Source: Acidobacteriota bacterium
GTDB taxonomy: Bacteria; Acidobacteriota; Thermoanaerobaculia; UBA5066; Gp7-AA6
Direction: 5' to 3'
Assembly (NCBI GenBank): GCA_020199905.1
Contig: JAIVJS010000004.1
Location: forward strand, 1 to 64,000
Length of the DNA stretch: 64,000 nucleotides
Made by a program: the position numbers and the translations under genes. Below the pieces are notes generated by a model, which made no database searches, was not told the origin of the DNA, and saw nothing but the letters and a program-made list of their open reading frames with translations. Positions 26,770 through 37,362 of this stretch are shown here, piece by piece (position 1 is the stretch's first letter; each line of letters starts with the position of its first letter).

Positions 26770-27855
26770 TTGTCCCTGACCGATCGACTCCGCGAGCGCA
26801 TTGCCCGAGAGGGCCCGATCTCGTTTCGAGACTTCATGGCGGCCGCGCTCTACGACGGCGAGGAGGGGTATTACTCCCGCGGCCCTTCGATCGGAGAGAG
26901 GGGCGATTTCGTGACCTCGCCGTGGATATCGCCCGCCTTCGCGCGCGCGCTGGCGCGCCGGTTCGCGCGCCAGGCGCGGGAGTTCGATGGGCCGCTCGAC
27001 TTCGTGGAGGTCGGCGCCGGGGAAGGCAAGTTCCTGGAGGAGTTCGCGGCGGCGCTGGAGGCCAACGACGCCGACGTTTTCGAGCGCGTCCGGCTGACGG
27101 CCGTCGAGCGCAGCGCGAGCGCGCGCCAGACCCTTCTCCGCCGCCCCTTTCCGCGGGGATTGCGGGCCCTCGATTCCCCGAAAGAGCTTTCGGAGGGGAG
27201 CGTCAACGGCTGGATCTTCTCCAACGAGCTCTACGACGCCCTGCCCGTCGTCCGGGTGACGGGATCCGCGCGCGGGCTGCAGGAGCTCCGCGTGGATTTC
27301 GAGGGCGACGCGTTCGTGTGGCGCACGGCGGCGGCGCCCGACGCGTACCGCGAGCACCTGGAGCGCTACGGCGTCGCGATGGAAGCGGGACAGGTCGGCG
27401 AGATCTCCTTCGGCGCCGCCCCGCTCCACCGGATTCTGGCGCGCGCGCTCGGCCGCGGCTCGCTCGTCTCCTTCGACTACGGGCACCGATCGCCCGTCCT
27501 CTACCATGCGACCGCGCGCCGGCACGGGACCCTCGCGGTGCATTTCGCGGGCCTGCGCCGGGGAGATCCTTTGTCGCGGCCCGGGCAGGTGGACCTGACA
27601 GCGCACGTGCACTGGGACCTGCTGATCGAGGCGGGGGAGGCAGAGGGGCTGACGACGGAAGGCATTTCGCGCCAGGGCCGCTTCCTCGTCGAATCGGGCG
27701 TCTTCGATTTCACTCCGGACGACGCGGCGCGGTGGCGCGCGTACCGTCTCGTCGACCCCGAGGGAATGGGCGACGAGATCTCGGTGCTGGTGCAGTCGCG
27801 CGGCGTCGCCGCTCCCGGTCTCGCCGCGTCGGCGACGTCCGGGAATGCGGGTTGA
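26770..27855 (+). CDS. midA: MidA/NDUFAF7-family SAM-dependent methyltransferase
   Basis: 361 residues from TTG 26770. Family signatures: REGPISFRDFMAAALYDGEE, GYYSRG, GDFVTSPWISPAFARALARRF, the SAM-binding FVEVGAGEGKFLEEF, SNELYDALPVVRV, and LVSFDYGH followed by GQVDLTAHVHWDLL. NDUFAF7, the mitochondrial member, methylates an Arg of the NDUFS2 (NuoD-type) subunit during complex I assembly. Here the gene is followed after 34 bases by nuoA, so a matching role on bacterial NuoD is a reasonable inference. TTG 26746 would add 8 residues but overlaps the -10-like box. Confidence 0.85.
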   Translation: MSLTDRLRERIAREGPISFRDFMAAALYDGEEGYYSRGPSIGERGDFVTSPWISPAFARALARRFARQAREFDGPLDFVEVGAGEGKFLEEFAAALEANDADVFERVRLTAVERSASARQTLLRRPFPRGLRALDSPKELSEGSVNGWIFSNELYDALPVVRVTGSARGLQELRVDFEGDAFVWRTAAAPDAYREHLERYGVAMEAGQVGEISFGAAPLHRILARALGRGSLVSFDYGHRSPVLYHATARRHGTLAVHFAGLRRGDPLSRPGQVDLTAHVHWDLLIEAGEAEGLTTEGISRQGRFLVESGVFDFTPDDAARWRAYRLVDPEGMGDEISVLVQSRGVAAPGLAASATSGNAG

Positions 27856-27879
27856 TTCCTTTTTTCCCTCCGATAGAAT
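27852..27879 (+). promoter_or_regulatory. Putative sigma-70-type promoter of the nuo operon
   Basis: TTGATT (27852-27857), 16-base spacer, TAGAAT (27874-27879). The -35 overlaps the midA stop. The GTG of nuoA is 10 bases after the -10, so the mRNA could be leaderless; no Shine-Dalgarno is seen. Confidence 0.5.
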
Positions 27880-27889
27880 GGCCGCTTAA

Positions 27890-28246
27890 GTGGCCAACTA
27901 CTTTCCGATCCTGATTCTGGGTCTGCTGGCGGCGGCTCTGCCCCTGGCCACGATTTTTCTCGCCCGGGCGATCCAGACGCGTCGGCCAAACCCTGCCAAG
28001 CTGGAACCTTACGAGTCCGGGATCGCGGCCACGACCTTCGCCTTCGACACGCGCTTTTCGGTCCGCTATTTCCTGATCGCGGTCCTCTTCGTGGTGTTCG
28101 ACGTCGAGACGATCTTTCTCTTCCCCTGGGCCGTCCTCTTTCACCGGCTCGGCCTCTTCGGCTTGATCGAAATGGTCATTTTTCTGGTGATTCTCGTCGT
28201 CGGATATTTCTACGTCTGGAAGCGCCAGGCGCTCGACTGGGCGTAG
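27890..28246 (+). CDS. nuoA: Complex I subunit NuoA
   Basis: 118 residues with three transmembrane helices (about 3-25, 60-83 and 90-113) and the NuoA signature KLEPYESGI, plus [13 protein letters not shown]. Start is GTG 27890, chosen for frame and position. NuoA is a small subunit at the membrane-peripheral arm junction. It is the first gene of an 11-gene operon whose other genes follow on the same strand. Confidence 0.95.
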   Translation: MANYFPILILGLLAAALPLATIFLARAIQTRRPNPAKLEPYESGIAATTFAFDTRFSVRYFLIAVLFVVFDVETIFLFPWAVLFHRLGLFGLIEMVIFLVILVVGYFYVWKRQALDWA

Positions 28247-28265
28247 CAGAAGGGCGAACCGATCC

Positions 28266-28751
28266 ATGGGTCTCGTCGACAACCGATTCGAAGAAAACGT
28301 CCTGACGACGACGGTCGACTCCGTCATCAACTGGGCGCGGCGGTCCTCCATCTGGCCGATGCAGTTCGGCCTGGCGTGCTGCGCGATCGAGATGATGGCG
28401 GTGATGGACGCCCGGCACGACCTGGCGCGGTTTGGCGCCGAGGTGTTCCGGGGAACTCCGCGGCAGTCGGATCTCATGATCGTCGCCGGGACCGTCGTCG
28501 AAAAGATGGCGCCCGTCGTCAAGCGCCTGTACGACCAGATGCCCGATCCAAAGTGGGTCATCGCGATGGGATCCTGCGCCACCTGCGGCGGGCCCTACAG
28601 GACCTACGCGGTCACGCAGGGGGTGGACCGGATCGTCCCGGTGGACGTGTACGTCCCCGGCTGCCCGCCGCGGCCCGAAGCGCTGATCTACGGGATCATG
28701 GCCCTCCAGAAGAAGATCGACCGGATGAAGGTCATCCGGAAGGCCTCTTAA
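28266..28751 (+). CDS. nuoB: Complex I subunit NuoB (N2 cluster)
   Basis: 161 residues. The N2 [4Fe-4S] ligands are C38 and C39 ([11 protein letters not shown]), C104 (MGSCATCGG) and C133 (VPGCPPRPE). This cluster hands electrons to quinone. All four ligands are present, so electron transfer to quinone should be intact. Starts 19 bases after nuoA. Confidence 0.97.
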   Translation: MGLVDNRFEENVLTTTVDSVINWARRSSIWPMQFGLACCAIEMMAVMDARHDLARFGAEVFRGTPRQSDLMIVAGTVVEKMAPVVKRLYDQMPDPKWVIAMGSCATCGGPYRTYAVTQGVDRIVPVDVYVPGCPPRPEALIYGIMALQKKIDRMKVIRKAS

Positions 28752-28760
28752 TCCCACGGC

Positions 28761-29369
28761 ATGGCCGAGGAGATCACGCCCCCGGCCGCGACCGGGGCCA
28801 AGGAAGTTGCGAAGCCGAAGCTCGTCGCGACGGACGCGGCGAGCCATCCGTGGGTGATGTCGCTCTCGGCGGGCGTCCCGGGCGCCGTTGTCGCCTCCAA
28901 GACGTTCGCTGGACAGGTGACCGTGACGGTCGCGCGCGAGAAGATCGCGGACGTCGCCCGTCACCTGAAGCAGGCCGAGGACTTCGCTTACTGCGTCGAC
29001 GTTACGGCGGTGGACTGGAAGGAGCGCGCGCCGCGCTTCGACGTCGTCTACCACTTCTACTCCTTCTCGAAGAACGACCGCATCCGGGTCAAATGCGGCG
29101 CCGCGGACGGCGAGGACGTCCCCTCGATCGCGCGCGTGTATCTCGCCGCGAACTGGTGCGAGCGGGAGACCTTCGACATGTTCGGGATCCGCTTCTCCGG
29201 GCATCCGGACCTGCGGCGGATCCTGACCTGGGAGGGGTTCCACGGCCACCCGCTGCGCAAGGACTTCCCGCTCGAAGGAATCGACACCGGCGCCGCGATC
29301 TACCCGGAGGAATGGCCGGAGGGCGGCGGCCCGGGCGCCAGCGATCCGAATCGCAAGGTGGTGTCGTGA
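28761..29369 (+). CDS. nuoC: Complex I subunit NuoC (30-kDa type)
   Basis: 202 residues. After a ~45-residue leader, the 30-kDa domain shows [25 protein letters not shown], then [23 protein letters not shown] and [20 protein letters not shown] sequence. NuoC and NuoD are separate genes here, unlike the fused NuoCD of E. coli. The stop is followed by a 130-base repeat before nuoD. Confidence 0.96.
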   Translation: MAEEITPPAATGAKEVAKPKLVATDAASHPWVMSLSAGVPGAVVASKTFAGQVTVTVAREKIADVARHLKQAEDFAYCVDVTAVDWKERAPRFDVVYHFYSFSKNDRIRVKCGAADGEDVPSIARVYLAANWCERETFDMFGIRFSGHPDLRRILTWEGFHGHPLRKDFPLEGIDTGAAIYPEEWPEGGGPGASDPNRKVVS

Positions 29370-29379
29370 GGGAACGAGG

Positions 29380-29489
29380 TCGGGAAACGGAAAGCGAGGG
29401 GAGCTCTTTCTCTTCGATTCACGATCGAGTTGACCGCGGATTACCGCGGCCGTCTCGCTCCCGTTGGTCGCTCGGCTCCCGTTTCCCGA
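29380..29489 (+). repeat. MITE-like element in the nuoC-nuoD gap (copy C)
   Basis: Bounded by a perfect 11-bp inverted repeat: TCGGGAAACGG (29380-29390) and CCGTTTCCCGA (29479-29489). Inside lies the 75-bp core (29413-29488). No transposase is encoded. It occupies most of the nuoC-nuoD gap, and the ATG of nuoD is only 11 bases beyond its right end. Confidence 0.8.
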
Positions 29490-29499
29490 GTCGTTCTTC

Positions 29500-30729
29500 A
29501 TGACGGACGAGAAGCTCTCTCAGGCGGAGCGCGACGAGGCGGCGTACTTCGCAGAGCGCGCGGCGGCGGCCGGCGTCGGGAGGCCGCTCTCGCAGGGCGA
29601 CACGCCTCCGGCTCCGGGGGAGCCGCCGACGCTCTTCGACGTGCAGGAGATGGAGCTCAACTTCGGGCCGCAGCATCCCTCGACGCACGGCGTCCTCCGT
29701 ATCGTTCTGAAGGTCGACGGGGAGAAGATCCTCGAGGCCATCCCGGACGTGGGATTCCTCCACCGCGGGACCGAGAAGCTCTTCGAGACCGAGACGTACC
29801 CGATGGGGATCCCGCACACCGACCGCATGGACTACGTGGCGGCGGCGACGAACAACCACGCGTTCTGCCTGACGATCGAGAAGCTCCTGGACGTGGAGGT
29901 GCCGAGGCGGGCGCAGCTGGTCCGCGTGATCTTGGACGAGCTGCAGCGGCTCTCGAGCCACCTCGTGTGGCTCGGCACGTCGGGGATCGACCTCGGCGCG
30001 GTGACGCCCTTCTGGTACGCGTTCCGCGAGCGCGAGCAGATCCTGGACTTCTTCGAGGAGTATTGCGGCGCGCGCCTCACCCTGAACTGCATGCGCATCG
30101 GCGGGCTTCCGTTCGACCTGACTACCGGGTGGGTGGAGCGGCTCTTAGAGTTCGTCGACGACCTGCCGGCGCGCATCGACGACTACGAGCAGCTCCTGAC
30201 CGACAACCGGATCTGGAAGCGGCGGACCGTCGGGATCGGCGTGCTGACCGCCGCGGAATGCGTCGAGTACGGCCTGACGGGCCCTCTGATCCGCGCGTCG
30301 GGGATCGAGTGGGACCTGCGCCGCGCTCAGCCCTACGAGTGCTACGACGAGCTCGACTTCGCGGTCCCCACCCGGCAGAACGGGGACACGTACGACCGGT
30401 ACATCGTGCGCGTCCAGGAAATGCGGCAGAGCGTGCGCATCCTCCGCCAGTGCCTGGACCGGCTCGAGCCGGGAGAGATCCGGGGGAAAGTCCCCCGGGT
30501 GATCAAGCCGCCCGCCGAGGAGATCTACGCGTCGATCGAGTCGCCGAAGGGCGAGCTCGGCTTCTACTGCGTCTCGAACGGCAGCAACCGCCCTTATCGG
30601 ATGCACTGCCGTCCGCCGTCGTTCATCAACCTCCAGGCGCTGCCCAAGATGGCGAAGGGCCACCTGATCTCGGACCTCGTCGCCCTGATCGGCACGATCG
30701 ACATCGTTCTGGGCGAGGTGGACAGGTGA
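29500..30729 (+). CDS. nuoD: Complex I subunit NuoD (49-kDa type)
   Basis: 409 residues from ATG 29500; the frame is open into the repeat, but upstream residues are repeat-derived. Signatures: NFGPQHPSTHGVLRIVL, GFLHRGTEKLFE, LDRMDYVAA-type TDRMDYVAAATNNHAF, and GELGFYCVSNGSNRPYRMH near the end, with PPSFINLQALP and the C-terminal DIVLGEVDR. The quinone-site His of QHPSTHG is present. The Arg residues methylated in NDUFS2-type proteins lie in a region that I did not map. Both flanks carry core repeat copies. Confidence 0.97.
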   Translation: MTDEKLSQAERDEAAYFAERAAAAGVGRPLSQGDTPPAPGEPPTLFDVQEMELNFGPQHPSTHGVLRIVLKVDGEKILEAIPDVGFLHRGTEKLFETETYPMGIPHTDRMDYVAAATNNHAFCLTIEKLLDVEVPRRAQLVRVILDELQRLSSHLVWLGTSGIDLGAVTPFWYAFREREQILDFFEEYCGARLTLNCMRIGGLPFDLTTGWVERLLEFVDDLPARIDDYEQLLTDNRIWKRRTVGIGVLTAAECVEYGLTGPLIRASGIEWDLRRAQPYECYDELDFAVPTRQNGDTYDRYIVRVQEMRQSVRILRQCLDRLEPGEIRGKVPRVIKPPAEEIYASIESPKGELGFYCVSNGSNRPYRMHCRPPSFINLQALPKMAKGHLISDLVALIGTIDIVLGEVDR

Positions 30730-30736
30730 GGAAGAC

Positions 30737-30764
30737 GGGAAACGGGAAACGGGAAACGGGAAAG
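30737..30764. repeat. Heptanucleotide array GGGAAAC x4 after nuoD
   Basis: GGGAAAC, GGGAAAC, GGGAAAC, GGGAAAG, preceded by GGAAGAC. A core copy follows after 17 bases, and the far side of that copy holds GGATTTCCGATTCCCGG, partly complementary to the array. Confidence 0.88.
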
Positions 30765-30781
30765 GAGGAGAGCCGCTTCTC

Positions 30782-30855
30782 TTCGATTCCCGATCGAGTT
30801 GACCGCGGAGTACCGCGGCCGTCTCGCTCCCGTTGGTCGCTCGGCTCCGGATTTC
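30782..30855 (+). repeat. 75-bp dispersed core repeat, copy D, in the nuoD-nuoH gap
   Basis: Core copy nearly identical to copy C (29413), so nuoD is bracketed by two copies of the same element in the same orientation. Direct repeats this close (about 1.37 kb) could recombine and delete nuoD. Confidence 0.9.
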
Positions 30856-30880
30856 CGATTCCCGGCCCCGGGGGTCACGC

Positions 30881-32065
30881 ATGAAAATCCTCACCCCGAC
30901 CTTCCTGACCTACGTGAAGGTCCTGCTGATCGTCGCGGTCGTTCCCGCGATCGTCGGGTTCGTCATCGTGCTCGCCGAGCGCCGGATCATGGGCTTCATG
31001 CAGGTGCGGCTCGGGCCCAACCGCGTCGGGCCCAAGGGCACCCTTCAGGGGCTCGCCGATCTCCTGAAGCTCGTGACGAAGGAGGACGTGACGCCCGCGC
31101 GCGCGGAGAAGTTCGTCCATTTCTTAGCGCCCGTGCTGGCGGTCATCCCGGCGCTCACCGCGCTCGCCGTGATCCCGATGGGCCCGTCGATCCGGCTGGC
31201 GCGGCACGTCTCGACCCCGCTCTGGGTCGCCGACATCAACATCGGGCTTCTGTTCCTGCTCGCGATCACCTCGATCGGCGTGTACGGGATCATCCTCGGC
31301 GGCTGGGCTTCCAACAACAAGTATTCGATGCTCGGCGGCCTGCGATCGGCCGCGCAGCTCGTGTCCTACGAGGTCCCGATGGGGCTCTCGCTGGTCGCGG
31401 TGCTCCTGATGACCCGCTCGCTCTCTCTCGTCGAGATCGTGATGCGGCAGGACCGGATGCAGCTCTGGTTCGTCTTCCCCGGCCTGCTCTCCTTCTTCCT
31501 GTACTTCGTATCCGGCGTCGCCGAGACCAACCGGAACCCCTTCGACCTTCCGGAGGCGGAGTCCGAGCTCGTGTCCGGGTTCAACACGGAGTACTCGGGG
31601 GTGAAGTTCGCCTTCTTCTTCCTGGGCGAATACGCCGCGATGATCATCATCTCGTGCGTGGCCGTCACCGTGTTCTTCGGGGGCTGGCTCCCGCCCTTCG
31701 GCCACGTCAAGGCGTTGTCGTTCCTCCACATCGTCCCGCCGTTCCTGTGGTTCCTGGCGAAGGTCGGGTTTTTCATTTTCTGCTACATCTGGTTCCGATC
31801 CACGTTTCCGCGGTACCGGTTCGACCAGCTGATGGCTCTCGGCTGGAAGTGGATGATCCCCCTCTCGCTCGTCAACATCGTGATCGTCGCGCTGGCGATC
31901 CTGTGGACGCCGGGACGGACCGACGGGCTCGTGCGGCTCGGGTGGCTTTTCGGCGCGCTGTTTCTCCTCATGTTTTTCCTGGCGAAGCTCCGACAGGCTC
32001 TCGCCCGCCGCGACCGGCTCGCATCCGAGCCGGCGGGCACACGGCAATCGGCTTTGAAGGCTTGA
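30881..32065 (+). CDS. nuoH: Complex I subunit NuoH
   Basis: 394 residues from ATG 30881, about eight transmembrane helices. Quinone-channel signatures: ERRIMGFMQVRLGPNRVGPK, GTLQGLADLLKLVTKED, ETNRNPFDLPEAESELVSGF and NTEYSG. It forms the quinone entry at the peripheral/membrane arm joint. The C-terminus extends past the last helix with a basic tail (ARRDRLASEPAGTR). nuoG does not stand between nuoD and nuoH, unlike E. coli. Confidence 0.97.
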   Translation: MKILTPTFLTYVKVLLIVAVVPAIVGFVIVLAERRIMGFMQVRLGPNRVGPKGTLQGLADLLKLVTKEDVTPARAEKFVHFLAPVLAVIPALTALAVIPMGPSIRLARHVSTPLWVADINIGLLFLLAITSIGVYGIILGGWASNNKYSMLGGLRSAAQLVSYEVPMGLSLVAVLLMTRSLSLVEIVMRQDRMQLWFVFPGLLSFFLYFVSGVAETNRNPFDLPEAESELVSGFNTEYSGVKFAFFFLGEYAAMIIISCVAVTVFFGGWLPPFGHVKALSFLHIVPPFLWFLAKVGFFIFCYIWFRSTFPRYRFDQLMALGWKWMIPLSLVNIVIVALAILWTPGRTDGLVRLGWLFGALFLLMFFLAKLRQALARRDRLASEPAGTRQSALKA

Positions 32066-32096
32066 AGGCACAGAAGAAGAAGAGGACAAGGTGCCC

Positions 32097-32579
32097 ATGG
32101 CACTCAAGAAGTGGCTCGACAAGCTGACCCTCCTCGATCTCTTCGACGGGCTCGGCGTCACGGGACGGCACCTCTTCGGCAAGAAGGTGACGATCCAGTA
32201 CCCGGAGCAGAAGAAGATCCCGTCGGACCGGTTCCGCGGGATGTTCCGGCTGGACGAGGAGCGCTGCATCAAGTGCACGCTCTGTGCGATCGAGTGCCCG
32301 ATCAACATCATCTACATCGACTGGCACAACGAGAAGAACGAGGCGGGCAAGGGCATCAAGGTCCTCGACCGCTTCGACGTGGACCTGAAGCGCTGCATGT
32401 TCTGCCAGCTCTGCGAGGAGGCGTGCCCGACGGTCCCCAAGTCGATATGGCTGACGACGAAGACCTACGAGATGGCGTCGTACGACCGTAACGATTCGCT
32501 GTATCTGGACATCCGCAAGCTCACCGACTGGCAGGAGGCGCCGAACGTCAAGCCCTTCACCGTGATGGAGCAGGGCTGA
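32097..32579 (+). CDS. nuoI: Complex I subunit NuoI (two 4Fe-4S ferredoxin)
   Basis: 160 residues from ATG 32097, with GAGGACAAGG upstream; GTG 32091 is an in-frame alternative. Cluster ligands C57, C60, C63, C67 (CIKCTLCAIECP) and C100, C103, C106, C110 (CMFCQLCEEACP) hold clusters N6a and N6b. The stop overlaps the nuoJ ATG. Confidence 0.97.
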   Translation: MALKKWLDKLTLLDLFDGLGVTGRHLFGKKVTIQYPEQKKIPSDRFRGMFRLDEERCIKCTLCAIECPINIIYIDWHNEKNEAGKGIKVLDRFDVDLKRCMFCQLCEEACPTVPKSIWLTTKTYEMASYDRNDSLYLDIRKLTDWQEAPNVKPFTVMEQG

Positions 32580-33148
32580 TGGGAGCGGCGGAGGCGGCGG
32601 GCAGCGCGCTACTCACGGGAGTGGCCGGCTGGCTGTTCGTCGGCTTCGCCCTGCTCATTCTCGGCACCGCGATCGCGGTCGTCTGGTCGAAGAACCCGGT
32701 GCACTCGGCACTCTTCCTGCTCGCGTCGTTCCTCCTCGTCGCGTGCGTCTTCATCCTGGAGGAGGCGGAGTTCGTCGGAGCCGTCCAGATCCTCGTGTAC
32801 GCGGGCGGGATCATGGTGCTGTTTCTCTTCGTGATCATGCTCGTCCACCAGCGCACGGCGGCCGGCACGCCTGCGTTCCAGCACCAGTGGGACATCGCCC
32901 TGCTCCTGCTGCCCGTGTTCCTGATCCCGTTCCTCTACATCCTGGGCACCGAGAAGTTCACCGACATCGCCCGCAACCCCGACGCATTCCGCGCCGTCGC
33001 CGGCCGCGTGATCGGGAACACGGAGGCGGTCTCCTGGCTGATGTTCCGGGACTACCTGCTGCCCTTCGAAGTCGCGTCGGTCTTTCTCCTCGTCGCCATG
33101 ATCGGCGCCGTCGTCCTCGGTAAGCGCTCCTTCGAGAAGGTGGATTAG
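32579..33148 (+). CDS. nuoJ: Complex I subunit NuoJ
   Basis: 189 residues, five transmembrane helices, with the NuoJ pattern AEFVGAVQILVYAGGIMVLFLFVIML. It overlaps the nuoI stop by one base. The loop after helix 3 (HQRTAAGTPAFQHQ) is typical. Acts in the proton-pumping membrane arm. Confidence 0.95.
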   Translation: MGAAEAAGSALLTGVAGWLFVGFALLILGTAIAVVWSKNPVHSALFLLASFLLVACVFILEEAEFVGAVQILVYAGGIMVLFLFVIMLVHQRTAAGTPAFQHQWDIALLLLPVFLIPFLYILGTEKFTDIARNPDAFRAVAGRVIGNTEAVSWLMFRDYLLPFEVASVFLLVAMIGAVVLGKRSFEKVD

Positions 33149-33161
33149 TGAGCGGCGCGTC

Positions 33162-33467
33162 ATGACGATCACCATCAACCATTTCCTGATTCTGTCGTTC
33201 CTCCTCTTCGCGATCGGGTTCTTCGGCGTGCTCGTGCGCCGGAATTTCCTGACCGTGCTCATGTCGATCGAGCTCATGTTGAACGCGGTGAACATCAATT
33301 TCATCGCCTTCTCCCGCAGGCTCTCTGACCTGACGGGCCAGGTCTTTTCGGTGTTCGTCATCACGATCGCCGCCGGCGAGGCCGCGATTGGCCTCGCGCT
33401 CACCATCTCTCTCTTCCGCCAGCGCAAGACGCTGAACGTGGAAGAGGCGAACACGATGAAGGGCTGA
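33162..33467 (+). CDS. nuoK: Complex I subunit NuoK
   Basis: 101 residues, three helices, with conserved E37 (LMSIELMLN) and E73 (AAGEAAIGLAL), the buried carboxylates of the proton path. A 13-base gap from nuoJ and tight spacing to nuoL fit one operon. Confidence 0.96.
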   Translation: MTITINHFLILSFLLFAIGFFGVLVRRNFLTVLMSIELMLNAVNINFIAFSRRLSDLTGQVFSVFVITIAAGEAAIGLALTISLFRQRKTLNVEEANTMKG

Positions 33468-33471
33468 CGCC

Positions 33472-35694
<2,223 letters not shown>

Positions 35695-35697
35695 CCG

Positions 35698-35732
35698 AAA
35701 CTGAAAACGGATAACTGAAAACCGAGAACTGA
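35698..35732. repeat. Heptanucleotide array between nuoL and nuoM
   Basis: AAACTGA, AAACGGA, TAACTGA, AAACCGA, GAACTGA, starting four bases after the nuoL stop and ending four bases before the nuoM ATG. It replaces the normal Shine-Dalgarno region. Confidence 0.85.
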
Positions 35733-35736
35733 ACGA

Positions 35737-37362
35737 ATGAACACTCTGCAACAGCTGCCGATCCTGTCGATCATCGCGTACATCCCGCTCGCCGGCGCGC
35801 TGATCATCATGTTCCTGATCCCGAAGGAGAAGACGGGAGCCATCAAGGCGTTCGCGACAGCGGTTGCCGCTCTCGACCTGGCGGTCTCGCTCCCGCTCTG
35901 GTTCTCCTTCGACCGCGCGAAGGCCGGGTACCAGTTCGTCGAGCGCATCCCGTGGATTCCGTCTCTCGGAGTCGACTACCACTTCGGGATCGACGGGATC
36001 ACCCTGCTTCTGATCCTCCTGACCACGTTCATCGGGGTGATCGCGATCTACTCGTCCTTCTCGGCGATCGCGGAGCGGCAGAAGGAGTACTACATCCTCC
36101 TGCTCCTGCTGCAGACCTTCATGATCGGCACGTTCTGCTGCCTCGATTTCTTCCTGTTCTACGTGTTCTGGGAAATCATGCTGGTGCCGATGTACTTCCT
36201 GATCGGCGTGTGGGGAGGACAGCGGCGGCTCTACGCGGCGATCAAGTTCTTCCTGTACACGCTGGCGGGGTCCGTGCTGATGCTGCTCGGCATCATCGCT
36301 CTCTACTTCTACAACACCACGGGCTTCCTCGGGTACAAGGGCCTCGGGCACGCCGCGACGTTTTCCGTTCCGAAGCTGACCGCGGTGGCCGCGGCGATGC
36401 CGCCCGAACTCCAGGTGTGGCTCTTCTTCGCGTTCTTCTTCGGCTTCGCGATCAAGGTTCCCATGTTCCCGTTCCACACGTGGTTGCCCGACGCCCACAC
36501 CGAGGCGCCGACCGCGGGGTCCGTGATCCTCGCCGCGGTCCTGCTGAAGATGGGCACGTACGGCTTCGTCCGGTTCTCCCTGCCGATGTTCCCGGAGGCC
36601 GTAAAGACGCCGTGGGTGATAGGGACGATGGTGTTCCTCGCGATCGTCGGCATCGTGTACGGCGCCATGGTCACTCTCGTCCAGAAGGACATGAAGAAGC
36701 TGATCGCGTACTCCTCGGTGTCGCATCTCGGGTTCGTGATGCTCGGGATCTTCGCGCTCAATATGGCGGGCGTGCAGGGGGGCGTCCTGCAGATGATCAA
36801 CCACGGCATCTCGACGGGCGCCCTCTTCCTCTTAGTCGGCGTGGTCTACGAGCGCCGGCACACGCGCATGATCGCCGAGTACGGCGGCCTCGCCCGGCAG
36901 ATGCCGATCTATGCCACCTACTTCCTGATCATGGCGCTGTCGTCGATGGGGCTTCCTCTCCTGAACGGGTTCATCGGGGAGTTTTCGATCCTGCAGGGAG
37001 CGTTCGCGAAGAATTTCTGGTGGGCTCTCTTCGCCTGCACGGGCATCGTGCTCGGAGCCGCGTACCTCCTCTGGCTCTACCAGCGCGTCTTCTTCGGGGA
37101 GCTCTCCAATCCGGCCAACGCGAAGCTTCCCGACCTCTCCTTTCGGGAGCAGCTGACGCTGGCGCCGCTGGTCGTTCTCGCTCTCTGGATTGGCCTCTAC
37201 CCGAAGCCGTTCTTCGACGTCCTCCGGGTTCCCTCCGAGAACATCGTGCGATCCGTCGGAGGCGCCACGATGACTCCGCCGGCGTACGCGGGCGCGCCGG
37301 GAACCGGCATCCCGGCGGCGGGGGATCTGGCGCCCGCCGCCCCGGTTCCGGCGGTCCGGTGA
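35737..37362 (+). CDS. nuoM: Complex I subunit NuoM (antiporter-like)
   Basis: 541 residues, about 14 helices. Signatures: VDYHFGIDGITLLLILLTTF, FYVFWEIMLVPMYFLIGVWGG, FPFHTWLPDAHTEAPTAGSV, KKLIAYSSVSHLGFVMLGIF. The Glu of FWEIMLVPM and the Lys of the pumping helices are present. A Pro/Ala tail (about 515-541) follows the last helix. The stop overlaps the nuoN GTG. Confidence 0.96.
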   Translation: MNTLQQLPILSIIAYIPLAGALIIMFLIPKEKTGAIKAFATAVAALDLAVSLPLWFSFDRAKAGYQFVERIPWIPSLGVDYHFGIDGITLLLILLTTFIGVIAIYSSFSAIAERQKEYYILLLLLQTFMIGTFCCLDFFLFYVFWEIMLVPMYFLIGVWGGQRRLYAAIKFFLYTLAGSVLMLLGIIALYFYNTTGFLGYKGLGHAATFSVPKLTAVAAAMPPELQVWLFFAFFFGFAIKVPMFPFHTWLPDAHTEAPTAGSVILAAVLLKMGTYGFVRFSLPMFPEAVKTPWVIGTMVFLAIVGIVYGAMVTLVQKDMKKLIAYSSVSHLGFVMLGIFALNMAGVQGGVLQMINHGISTGALFLLVGVVYERRHTRMIAEYGGLARQMPIYATYFLIMALSSMGLPLLNGFIGEFSILQGAFAKNFWWALFACTGIVLGAAYLLWLYQRVFFGELSNPANAKLPDLSFREQLTLAPLVVLALWIGLYPKPFFDVLRVPSENIVRSVGGATMTPPAYAGAPGTGIPAAGDLAPAAPVPAVR

